Assembly (NCBI GenBank): GCA_021787775.1 | Contig: JAJYLK010000057.1 | Coordinates: 1-7,275, forward strand | Direction: 5' to 3' | Source of the DNA: Actinomycetes bacterium | GTDB lineage: Bacteria > Actinomycetota > Thermoleophilia > BMS3ABIN01 | Length of the DNA: 7,275 nt | Shown: positions 1-6,025 of the stretch, piece by piece | Layout: each line of letters begins with the position of its first letter | Position numbering within the stretch: the first letter of the stretch is position 1 | Position numbers and translations under genes: made by a program | The notes under the pieces: model-generated | What the model saw: only the letters and a program-made list of their open reading frames with translations | Told to the model about the DNA's origin: nothing | Databases searched by the model: none

Positions 1-1494
1 GTTGGCCACCGAGACGGTGACTGAGTGGGTACCGGCGCCAAGGGCCGCCGGCGGCCGGTAGCTGACGTAGGAGCCGGTGCGGCTGGCGCCGGCGGTGACG
101 TCCTGGCCGTCGAGTTTGATGTTGACTGATGCTATATTTATGCCATTGCCGCTGGAGTAATCGGCGCTGATGAACGGCCGGTTGTAGTCAATGGTGCCGC
201 CTGGCTTGGTGTTGCCTATCTGCGGCGGCATAGGCACGTAGCCGGCATGGGCGGCGTTGCGCATGCCCGGGATGAGGCTGTAGAGATAGTCACCGGGGCA
301 GTCGGTGGGATAGTCGTCCCGGTGACCGGTGATGTTCGGCGGATTGCCGCCCACGGGAGCGTAGTTGTTGAACGGATCGTAGTGGATGAAGTAATCCGAG
401 CCCAGCGGATCGATCTGGAACTGGTTGGCCTTGATCGTCAGCAGCCAGACAAAGGCGTTGTACATCGACGCGGTCACCGGACCGCTGTCATAGGTGCCGA
501 GCGCGGCGATGCCGATGCTGCCGGTGTTCCAGCCGTAGACATGGCCGCCGATTACCGACTGTCCCGGCGGCGCGGCGTCGCCGCCGGCGCGGCCCTCATA
601 GACGTTACCCTGCCAGTCGATCAGGTAGTTGTAGCCGATGTCGCCCCATTGCAGTGTGACTGCGTGATAATAATAAATCGAGCGCACTGCCGCTGCCGGA
701 TCAGACGTCCAGTTAGAGCCATCTGCGGTATGGTGGATGATAAGTTTTTTTGGCTGCGCGTATTGCGGCGTCCAGGTCATCAGGGACTCATCCGCGCCCC
801 ACTGAGCCCTTGAGATAACTCCGGCTTCGGCTTTTGCGAGCGGCGGTTTGAATATCGCAGCAACGCGCGTCCAGAGGTTGGCCAGCGTTGAATTGTGGTG
901 ACCTTCGGCGTCGATGTAGGTTGAAGTAATCCTGGAAATTCTAGGAGATCCGCTGGTGGGATTGGCAGTCAGAGTCAGGCGATATTGTATATATTGACTG
1001 CCCTCGCCGTAGATCAGATCGGCGAATTGATCGGCTGGCATTTGGACTCCGTGCTGACTGGAGGGATCGGGGCCGCCATCGATATCTGCGTCGGCATTCT
1101 GCCAGCTTCCCCAGTTCGTGCCGTCCTTGCTCAGCCGCGCCTCCATTTTCAGGCCGGCTCCGGGCGGCACGACAGCCTGCCAGTGAAGGCCCAGGGCGTC
1201 AAAAGGATAATCAGCCTTTAACGGCTGGGATGTATAGCTTCCTTGCGAAACCGATCTGTCAAGCATGAGAAGGGGTTTGCCAGAATTCTGGATGACATGC
1301 ACCGACTGCATCTGGCCCCGCCCCAGGTCGTTCGCGTACTGGACGATGTCAGCCCCGACGGGTTTTGGCGGCGGCAAAGAGCCGTGAATGTTGGGATAAA
1401 AAAAGGCAAGAATGGCGATACCCGCCAATCCTGCGACAGCCACCAGCGCATACTTCTTCCAGCCCCGTATCCTATTTATCAAAAAGTTTCTCAA
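1..1494 (-). CDS. PGRP-type N-acetylmuramoyl-L-alanine amidase, exported, C-terminus cut by window edge
   Basis: Zinc amidase expected to cleave the bond between N-acetylmuramic acid and L-alanine in peptidoglycan, outside the membrane. I translated it from the reverse complement; the frame is open for 498 codons and runs off the left edge. Residues 1-14 are basic (MRNFLINRIRGWKK) and are followed by a hydrophobic segment at about 15-33, a signal peptide or anchor. Residues about 48-197 form a beta-rich region with no visible catalytic motif. Residues about 226-415 are the Amidase_2/PGRP domain: IIHHTA with His254, GYNYLIDWQGNVYEGR, GHRDD with His391, and CPGDY with Cys399, matching the His/His/Cys zinc ligands of the family. 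From about 425 an Ig-like domain begins, closely similar to one in the lysozyme-like protein encoded at 2895-5090. The start is chosen as TTG at 1492-1494: the frame is stopped at 1504-1506, and the next starts (TTG at 1480-1482, GTG at 1441-1443) would lose part or all of the basic region. The Shine-Dalgarno is weak, so the start is less certain than the function. Confidence 0.92.
   Translation of the reverse strand, partial: MRNFLINRIRGWKKYALVAVAGLAGIAILAFFYPNIHGSLPPPKPVGADIVQYANDLGRGQMQSVHVIQNSGKPLLMLDRSVSQGSYTSQPLKADYPFDALGLHWQAVVPPGAGLKMEARLSKDGTNWGSWQNADADIDGGPDPSSQHGVQMPADQFADLIYGEGSQYIQYRLTLTANPTSGSPRISRITSTYIDAEGHHNSTLANLWTRVAAIFKPPLAKAEAGVISRAQWGADESLMTWTPQYAQPKKLIIHHTADGSNWTSDPAAAVRSIYYYHAVTLQWGDIGYNYLIDWQGNVYEGRAGGDAAPPGQSVIGGHVYGWNTGSIGIAALGTYDSGPVTASMYNAFVWLLTIKANQFQIDPLGSDYFIHYDPFNNYAPVGGNPPNITGHRDDYPTDCPGDYLYSLIPGMRNAAHAGYVPMPPQIGNTKPGGTIDYNRPFISADYSSGNGINIASVNIKLDGQDVTAGASRTGSYVSYRPPAALGAGTHSVTVSVAN
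46..71. repeat. 26-bp direct repeat, copy 1, inside the Ig-like domain coding region
   Basis: This stretch is identical to 4251-4276. It encodes, on the minus strand, the SYVSYRPPA part of the Ig-like domain of the amidase. It is the best-conserved core of a longer region of similarity (about 1-130 against 4205-4340), so it reflects duplicated or recombined coding sequence rather than a mobile element. Confidence 0.85.
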
Positions 1495-1554
1495 AACCGT
1501 AATCTACTTTATGTGCAGCGCTCCTGTCCCGCAATGCCCCAGGTGTAAAAATTA

Positions 1555-1623
1555 GGTTAAATCTGCCGCCGCGGGTCCCCCCGCCGGCGAAAGAACAATC
1601 CTGCCCCTTTAAGCGATTTAACC
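1555..1623. repeat. Inverted repeat with 9-bp arms and a 51-base spacer in the divergent promoter region
   Basis: GGTTAAATC at 1555-1563 is the exact reverse complement of GATTTAACC at 1615-1623. The arms are AT-rich in a GC-rich setting. A smaller GC hairpin (GCGGG 1571-1575 with CCCGC 1580-1584, loop of 4) lies inside. The arms could be two operator half-sites about 60 bp apart or the base of a large stem. A chance 9-bp pair in a region this size is not negligible. Confidence 0.5.
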
Positions 1624-1719
1624 ACCAGCGGCCGATATCCTGCAAATCCGCCGGATGCTTTTTTGAGCAATGCTGCGGCAGGTGCGCGGCGCGCTTGTTA
1701 ACAACCCCCGCCAATCTAT

Positions 1720-1723
1720 AGGA
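1720..1723 (+). promoter_or_regulatory. Ribosome binding site of the glycosyltransferase
   Basis: AGGA lies seven bases before the ATG at 1731. An in-frame TAG at 1719-1721 excludes any longer N-terminus, so this site fixes the start. Confidence 0.65.
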
Positions 1724-1730
1724 TTCAGAC

Positions 1731-2831
1731 ATGAGAATCGGTATCGAAGGGCTGCCGCTGCTGTTTCACCGCACCGGCACCTCCACCTACACACATGAGC
1801 TGGTCCGGCATCTGCGACGGCTGGGGACGCCGGATCAGGTGATTCTGTTCGCGAGGGACCAGCGGATGGCGGGAGGCTCCTACCACAACATTTCATACAC
1901 CGAGCGGGCGGCAAACTACTTCTATAAGGAATATCGGCTGCCGGCGGAGTTATCCACCCGGGGGATCGACGTCTATCATTCCCCGCGCGACATGGGCATG
2001 CCCAGCCCGGCGAAGCTCTCCTGCCCCTCGGTGATGACGCTGCATGACATCATCCTGGTCCGCGCCGCCTCCGACTATTACAGCCCCCGCCGCGCCCGCA
2101 TGTACGCGCGGCGGCTGCTGAGGCGGGTGCGGGAGGTCGATCATGTGATCACCGTCTCGGAGTTCTCCCGCCGCGATATCATCGACTGGAGCGGCATCGG
2201 CGAGAACAAGGTGAGCGTGGTTTATAACGGCGTCTCGGAACAGTTCCGCCCGGTGACCGGCGAGCAGGAGCAGGAGGAAGTTCGCGCCCGCTACGACCTG
2301 CCGCGCCGCTTCGTACTCGCGGTCGGCTCCACCGAGCCGCGCAAGAACATCCGCAGCGCGATCGAGGCCTTCGGCATCATCCGGCGCGTGCGCCACGACC
2401 TCGAACTCGTCGTCACCGGGGTGGATTACTGCCGCGTCGGTCCCGATTCCGCCTTTGCCGGCCTGGAGCTGGACGGCGTCCGCTTCGCCGGCTACGTGCA
2501 TGACTTCGACATGCCGGCGCTTTACAGCATGGCCGAGGCGCTGCTCTTCCCTTCGTTGTACGAGGGCTTCGGGCTGCCGCCGCTGGAGGCGATGGCCTGC
2601 GGCACGCCCGTGGTCACTTCCAGCACGACCTCCATCCCCGAGGTTACCGGCGACGCCGCCATGCTGATCGATCCCGCGAGCACCGGCGAGCTGGCCGGCG
2701 CCCTGCAGATGGTGCTCGACTCCACCGCGGTGCGCGAAGAGCTGGTAGCCAAGGGACTGAAACGCGCCGCCGGGTTTACATGGGAAAGGACCGCGCGGGA
2801 GACGCGCAAGATCTACGAACTGGTGGTCTGA
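1731..2831 (+). CDS. GT-B glycosyltransferase, GT4 family (glycosyltransferase family 1 domain)
   Basis: Complete 366-residue enzyme expected to move a sugar from a nucleotide-sugar donor to an acceptor glycan or lipid-linked sugar at the cytoplasmic side of the membrane. The N-terminal Rossmann domain (about 1-170) opens with MRIGIEGLPL and a GTSTY acceptor-side loop at 16-20, and contains TVSEFS (141-146) and YNGV (165-168), both typical of GT4 enzymes. The C-terminal donor domain starts near RFVLAVGSTEPRKN (193-206) and carries the E-x7-E signature, Glu278 and Glu286, in EGFGLPPLEAMACGTPVV (278-295), followed by SIPEV (301-305). Length is normal for the family. No signal peptide or membrane span is visible. 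The exact donor and acceptor cannot be read from sequence. It stands alone on the plus strand between wall-hydrolase genes, so a role in surface or exopolysaccharide synthesis is a guess from context. Confidence 0.93.
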   Translation: MRIGIEGLPLLFHRTGTSTYTHELVRHLRRLGTPDQVILFARDQRMAGGSYHNISYTERAANYFYKEYRLPAELSTRGIDVYHSPRDMGMPSPAKLSCPSVMTLHDIILVRAASDYYSPRRARMYARRLLRRVREVDHVITVSEFSRRDIIDWSGIGENKVSVVYNGVSEQFRPVTGEQEQEEVRARYDLPRRFVLAVGSTEPRKNIRSAIEAFGIIRRVRHDLELVVTGVDYCRVGPDSAFAGLELDGVRFAGYVHDFDMPALYSMAEALLFPSLYEGFGLPPLEAMACGTPVVTSSTTSIPEVTGDAAMLIDPASTGELAGALQMVLDSTAVREELVAKGLKRAAGFTWERTARETRKIYELVV

Positions 2832-2894
2832 AGCGCGTACAGTGAATCCTGCTATACCGGGCTGATGCGGAGCGGATAACCGCCAGCCGCCACC

Positions 2895-5090
2895 CTAGCC
2901 GGCCGGCGTGCCGGCCACCTCGTTGAAATGCCCCTGCCACAGGACCCGCTGCGAAGCCAGCACCGGCATGGGCGCCTGTTTGGCCTGGCCGTTCCAGGCG
3001 TGCACCTCCAGCGGACCACCCTGCAGGCCGGCGAAGACCGGCGTGACGCTGGCGCCCGGCTGAAGCGTGCCGCTGCTCACCAGCTGGCCGGCCACATCGA
3101 TCTGATAATAAACCGGACTGGCGTTCGGGTTGGCGACCAGCACCCAGTTGTCCGCCCCGGCGGTCTTGCTGTCATACCAGGTCCAGATGTACGAAGAGCT
3201 CAGGTTGGCATCAGGAATTCCGGGCGTCTCTTCGAATGACGGGCCCCAGAGAACGCGCTGCGAGGCGATCACGTCGGCCGGGGCCTGCTTTGCCGGCCCG
3301 ATCCAGGTATGCAGATCCACGGGCCCGCCGACGAGTCCCGGGAAGTTGGGCGTGATGGTTGCTCCGGGCGCGATCGTGCCGCCGCTGACCAGCTGTCCGG
3401 CGATCCGCAGCTCGTAGTAAACGGAAAAGGAGTTTTGATTGCTGACCAGGACCCAGTCGGTGGCCCCCGGCGACTTGTTGTCGTACAGGGTCCAGAGGTA
3501 ATGGTCCGAAAGACCGGCTGCCGGCGTCCCGGGCACCTCGTTAAAGGCAGCGCCGTTGCCGGTGAGCACGCGCTGGGAAGTAACCAGCGGCGCCGATGTC
3601 TGCTTGCTGGCGCCGGTCCATCCCTGGACCTCCACCGGCCCACCCCGCACTCCGGGGAAGGTGGGCGCGAACGTTGCACCCGCCTGCAGCATGCCGCTGC
3701 TCATCACCTGGCCGGCGATCCTGATCTCATAATAGACCGGCACGGAGTTGGGATTGGCGACAATTACCCAGTCGGTGAAGCCGGCCGTAACATTGTCGTA
3801 CAGCGGCCAGAAATAATGGTCCGAAAGCCAGGCGCTGCTGGTGGCCGGCACCTCTTCGAGCGAGTTGCCGTTCCAGAGGATGCGCTGGCTGACAGCGGCG
3901 GCGCTGCCGGTAAGGGACATGGCGGTCACCGGCCCGCCCATCGCCCCGGCGTAACTGGTAACCAGTGTATGGCCCGGCGGCACCTGGCCGGCGCTGCCGC
4001 CGCCGATACTGAAAGGAGCCAGGTTCATGGTGCGTCCGGCCACGGCCACATCGAAGCTGAGCGCACCGGGAGCGGAAGCCGGATTGGCGGCCAGCACCCA
4101 GTCGCTCGAACCGACGCCGTCATACCATGACCAGTAATAATCCTTGGGGTTGGCGCTGGCCACCGACACCGTGAACGACCAGTTCGCGCTGGCGCTGGCG
4201 CTACCGTTTGTCACTGTTATGGAGACGCTGTGCGCGCCAACTGCCAGCGGCGCCGGCGGCCGGTAGCTGACGTAGGTGCCGGTCCGGGTGGCGTTCCCCG
4301 AGACGTCGGCGCCGTCCAGCTTGATGACCGTGCCGCCCGCCTGCACCGTCGTGCCGGTGACCGCGGCGTAGATATAAGGCCGGCTGTTGTCGATGCTGCT
4401 GCCATTGGCCGGCGACAGGGCGCCGACCTGCGGCGCCGGTGGCGGCGCCGGTGGCGGCGGGGGCGGGGGCGGCGCGCCCAGCCCGAACCAGCGCACGCAG
4501 ATATTGTAGAAATTCTGGTTGCCCTGCAGGTGGGGCGTATAGCGGTAAAGCGACGCGGTGGCGCCGGTGCTGAGAAAGATGCTGGTCGCGTCGATGCTGA
4601 CGGTGTTGCCGGTGAGGTATGGCGCCACGCTGCTGTCGTGCTGATCCGCGTGAACCATGTTGTAGTCAAGCTGCCAGGTGCCATAGTCGACCTGGTGCGA
4701 GAAGCCGGGATAGGAACAGCCGCCGCTGTCCGGGCAGCCATATCCCATCGCATAATCGAGCGCCCAGGAAGGTGGCGAAGGATTGGTGATCAGTCCCTGC
4801 TCCTTCTGCAGCGTCGCCAGGATAACCTGCGGGTTGATGCCGTACCAGCTGGCCGCCTCCCAGATCACATGCGCCGCGCTCCAGCCGTAGGGATCGATAT
4901 TATCCGCGGGGCCGACCGGCGTGTGGCTCGTCTCTGTATAGTGGGCCAGATAACTGCCCTGCTGCTGCAGGAAGCTCTGGATCTGGGCCTCGGACATCGT
5001 GCCGGTAGCGCTCATGAAACTCTCCGGGACGATGTTATTGGGATCGAAGGCGGCGTCGGCGGCAGAATACGCCAGCAGACTGAAAAACAC
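2895..5090 (-). CDS. Secreted modular protein: lysozyme-like domain, Ig-like domain, four tandem beta-rich repeats
   Basis: Counted from the GTG at 5090 the protein has 731 residues. Residues about 15-205 resemble a lysozyme-like domain of wall hydrolases: NPQVILATLQKEQGLI (86-101) has the pattern of a helix bearing the catalytic glutamate, proposed Glu97, and it is followed by an aromatic-rich stretch to CVRWFG (198-203). Three cysteines (119, 125, 198) could form a disulfide. A proline linker (207-220) leads to an Ig-like domain (about 221-310) nearly matching the one in the amidase at 1-1494. Residues about 318-731 are four repeats ending at the stop. The likely role is cutting or binding peptidoglycan outside the cell. 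The boundary at 5090 is conservative: MFFSLLAYSAADA is only the back half of a signal peptide, and the basic part (RKHRPSR...NRRG) lies upstream in the same open frame, which has no ATG, GTG or TTG back to a stop at 5229-5231. The true start is ATT at 5181-5183, or ATG at 5230-5232 with a frameshift. Confidence 0.88.
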   Translation of the reverse strand: MFFSLLAYSAADAAFDPNNIVPESFMSATGTMSEAQIQSFLQQQGSYLAHYTETSHTPVGPADNIDPYGWSAAHVIWEAASWYGINPQVILATLQKEQGLITNPSPPSWALDYAMGYGCPDSGGCSYPGFSHQVDYGTWQLDYNMVHADQHDSSVAPYLTGNTVSIDATSIFLSTGATASLYRYTPHLQGNQNFYNICVRWFGLGAPPPPPPPPAPPPAPQVGALSPANGSSIDNSRPYIYAAVTGTTVQAGGTVIKLDGADVSGNATRTGTYVSYRPPAPLAVGAHSVSITVTNGSASASANWSFTVSVASANPKDYYWSWYDGVGSSDWVLAANPASAPGALSFDVAVAGRTMNLAPFSIGGGSAGQVPPGHTLVTSYAGAMGGPVTAMSLTGSAAAVSQRILWNGNSLEEVPATSSAWLSDHYFWPLYDNVTAGFTDWVIVANPNSVPVYYEIRIAGQVMSSGMLQAGATFAPTFPGVRGGPVEVQGWTGASKQTSAPLVTSQRVLTGNGAAFNEVPGTPAAGLSDHYLWTLYDNKSPGATDWVLVSNQNSFSVYYELRIAGQLVSGGTIAPGATITPNFPGLVGGPVDLHTWIGPAKQAPADVIASQRVLWGPSFEETPGIPDANLSSSYIWTWYDSKTAGADNWVLVANPNASPVYYQIDVAGQLVSSGTLQPGASVTPVFAGLQGGPLEVHAWNGQAKQAPMPVLASQRVLWQGHFNEVAGTPAG
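2898..4139 (-). repeat. Four tandem protein repeats of about 104 residues
   Basis: Repeat units begin near residues 318, 424, 528 and 632 of the protein (about 4139, 3821, 3509 and 3197 on the DNA), a period near 312 bases. Each has the order: aromatic start (HYFWPLYDN or similar), DWVLVANPN, PVYYEIRIAGQ, LQPGA, FPG..GGPVEV, W.G, SQRVL, then FNEVPGTP. The first unit is the most diverged; units 2-4 are close. The repeats look like beta-rich binding or spacer modules. I cannot name the family. Confidence 0.88.
2901..2916. terminator. GC-only hairpin at the convergent gene ends (weak terminator candidate)
   Basis: GGCCGGC (2901-2907) and GCCGGCC (2910-2916) pair perfectly over 7 bp with a 2-base centre. 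It overlaps the last codons of the minus-strand gene and lies 70 bases past the glycosyltransferase stop. No T-tract follows on either strand, so it would be a non-canonical terminator at best and may only reflect the codons for AGTPAG. Confidence 0.25.
4251..4276. repeat. 26-bp direct repeat, copy 2, inside the Ig-like domain coding region
   Basis: This stretch is identical to 46-71, in the same strand and reading register. It encodes the TYVSYRPPA part of the Ig-like domain of the lysozyme-like protein. The flanks diverge by scattered substitutions while the protein stays similar. Confidence 0.85.
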
Positions 5091-5232
5091 CGTCGCGGCG
5101 GCGAGCAGCGGCAGCGCGCCGGGTATGCTGCCCCGCCGGTTTACGGGACGGCTGGGCCTATGTTTGCGAAATCCGGGAAAAATCGGTGAGACCCCCAGAG
5201 GAATTTCTTGCGTCAGAGCGCCGGTTTCTCAT
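5091..5232 (-). other. Uncalled N-terminal region of the lysozyme-like gene, with a blocked short frame
   Basis: The frame of the 731-residue protein continues upstream without a stop to 5228 and encodes a basic stretch (RKHRPSR, NRRG) followed by IPGALPLLAAATVFFSLLAY, a good signal peptide. No ATG, GTG or TTG exists in this part. An ATG at 5230-5232, 13 bases after the stop of the upstream gene and preceded by AGAAAG, opens another frame that ends after 24 codons at TAG 5158-5160 (MRNRRSDARNSSGG...). Removing one base from the G5 run (CCCCC at 5192-5196 on the plus strand) would join the two frames. Alternatively, ATT at 5181-5183 lies 8 bases after that G-run, which could serve as a poor Shine-Dalgarno. 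Confidence 0.7.
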
Positions 5233-5245
5233 CCTTCGGCTTTCT

Positions 5246-5860
5246 TCAAAAACTCTTTAGCCCTCCGGCGGCGGTGACTTCCTGGCGCGATACGCTGAAC
5301 TGCCTTGAGACAGCTGTATATTGTCCGTTTTCAAGTTTGAGTAACCTGAGCGTGGCGCTATCGGCGCCCGCGGGCATGGACCCGCCATCGAGCCCGCCGG
5401 AACCGGCATAAAAAATATTCTCCTTCAGATCCTGCCAGGATCCGGAGTTCTGCTGCTGCACCGTGAAGTAACCCGGTCCCTGCACATAGAACTGAAACGA
5501 GATCGAGCCGTCGGGGTTCAGCTGCGCGGTAAGCGAACAATCCAGGCCGCCCAGATCCACGGCGCCGGTGGGCGCAGGGGGCGCCGCCGTCTTCGGCGCC
5601 GTCCCCGTGGGCCGGTAATTGCCGCCGTTATCCTGTTTTTGCGCCCCGGCGACAGTTGCAGCAGGAGCGGTGGCGGCAGTCTGGCCCGGTTCCGTCTGCC
5701 CGGAACCGTCCGCGGCCCCGGTTTGCTCCTTCGTAGCAGCCGCTGTATCTGTAACCACCAGCGCCCCGCTGCGGGAACCGGTCCGGGCATAGACGACCGC
5801 CACGGCGCCGCCGAGCACCAGGAGCGCCGCCGCCAGAACCGCCAGCCTTTTTCCAGTCAT
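5246..5860 (-). CDS. Small membrane-anchored or secreted protein with low-complexity stalk, unknown function
   Basis: I do not recognise the family. The 204-residue product starts MTGKRLAVLAAALLVLGG, a basic start followed by a hydrophobic segment (about 5-25) that could be an uncleaved anchor or a signal peptide. There is no lipobox cysteine; the only cysteine is Cys108. Residues about 27-105 are rich in Ala, Thr, Gly, Gln and Pro, typical of an extracellular stalk or wall-spanning linker. Residues about 106-193 look beta-rich (SISFQFYVQGPGYFTVQQQ, ATLRLLKLENGQYTAVSRQF) and suggest a small sandwich domain. The start is supported by AGGAAGG seven bases ahead of the ATG. The stop lies 13 bases before the ATG at 5232 in the leader of the lysozyme-like gene, so the two are probably one transcript. 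An accessory role in wall attachment or hydrolase control is inference from position only. Confidence 0.82.
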   Translation of the reverse strand: MTGKRLAVLAAALLVLGGAVAVVYARTGSRSGALVVTDTAAATKEQTGAADGSGQTEPGQTAATAPAATVAGAQKQDNGGNYRPTGTAPKTAAPPAPTGAVDLGGLDCSLTAQLNPDGSISFQFYVQGPGYFTVQQQNSGSWQDLKENIFYAGSGGLDGGSMPAGADSATLRLLKLENGQYTAVSRQFSVSRQEVTAAGGLKSF

Positions 5861-5867
5861 GATGCCG

Positions 5868-5874
5868 CCTTCCT
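5868..5874 (-). promoter_or_regulatory. Strong ribosome binding site of the small anchored protein
   Basis: AGGAAGG on the minus strand, seven bases before the ATG at 5858-5860. It is the clearest Shine-Dalgarno in the window and fixes this start. Confidence 0.75.
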
Positions 5875-5903
5875 GATTCAGGGTAAGCTAAAACTTGCCC
5901 ACT

Positions 5904-5932
5904 ACCATAACATCATCTCCCCGCGGAGATAA
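5904..5932 (-). promoter_or_regulatory. Candidate extended -10 promoter for the minus-strand wall genes
   Basis: TGTTATGGT (5904-5912 on the minus strand) fits an extended -10 (TG-n-TATGGT). The hexamer 17 bases upstream is TTATCT (5927-5932), a poor -35 with three of six matches. Initiation near 5897 would leave a leader of about 36 bases to the ATG at 5860, a sensible length with the ribosome site inside. The -35 overlaps the palindrome at 5915-5930. Confidence 0.4.
5915..5930. repeat. 16-bp inverted repeat, possible operator
   Basis: ATCTCC and GGAGAT form perfect 6-bp arms around CCGC. The site overlaps the proposed -35 of the minus-strand promoter and lies upstream of polX, a usual place for a repressor site. 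No known regulator motif is recognised. Confidence 0.45.
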
Positions 5933-5941
5933 ATCCGTGCC

Positions 5942-5965
5942 AGGAACGAGCCGCAGCCGGTTCCT
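5942..5965. repeat. Second inverted repeat in the divergent region
   Basis: AGGAAC (5942-5947) and GTTCCT (5960-5965) are perfect 6-bp arms with a 12-base spacer. It lies upstream of the candidate -10 for polX. The arms are short and could be chance. Confidence 0.3.
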
Positions 5966-5990
5966 CTGTCGGAAGCGCGTCCAAACAGAT

Positions 5991-5996
5991 TAGAAT
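5991..5996 (+). promoter_or_regulatory. Candidate -10 element of polX
   Basis: TAGAAT matches the -10 consensus at five of six positions and lies 29 bases before the ATG at 6026. No good -35 is found 16-18 bases upstream. A 10-bp palindrome TTCCCGGGAA (6008-6017) falls in the would-be leader and contains GGGAA, the only weak Shine-Dalgarno. Confidence 0.3.
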
Positions 5997-6025
5997 CAGG
6001 AAAACACTTCCCGGGAATCCCCATC

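Larger units (their letters stand above)
1495..1730. other. Divergent intergenic region between amidase and glycosyltransferase
   Basis: The 236 bases separate two divergent starts and should hold both promoters. I found no convincing -35/-10 pair for either gene. The best plus-strand guess is TTGTTA (1695-1700) with TATAGG (1717-1722), which would give an almost leaderless transcript. The minus strand of 1472-1732 is open for 86 codons, but the product resembles nothing I know and I do not call it. The clearest structure is the inverted repeat reported separately. Confidence 0.5.

Noticed and set aside
247..813. 188-codon plus-strand frame opposite the amidase
   Set aside because: The minus strand here encodes the zinc ligands and catalytic core of the amidase; the plus-strand product is Val/Arg/Ala-rich with no recognisable domain.
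1472..1732. 86-codon minus-strand frame filling the divergent intergenic region (MSESYRLAGV...)
   Set aside because: It overlaps the amidase start in another frame and has no recognisable similarity and no clear ribosome site. A small unknown gene is possible but not supported.
2832..2894. Classical terminator between the convergent genes
   Set aside because: Only a 4-bp stem (GCGG-ATAA-CCGC) is found and there is no T-tract on either strand.
3309..4130. 273-codon plus-strand frame opposite the repeat region
   Set aside because: It repeats with the same period as the real repeats on the other strand, which shows it is only their mirror image.
4441..4480. Apparent GGC/GGT microsatellite
   Set aside because: On the minus strand it encodes the proline-rich linker between the lysozyme-like and Ig-like domains, so it is ordinary coding sequence.
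4230..5189. 319-codon plus-strand frame opposite the lysozyme-like gene
   Set aside because: Arg/Ala-rich product without motifs, antisense to a convincing secreted protein; a by-product of GC-rich codon use.
1..5860. Phage lysis cassette or prophage remnant, because of two wall hydrolases
   Set aside because: Both hydrolases have signal sequences and large surface-type domains, and there is no holin, phage structural gene, integrase or attachment site.
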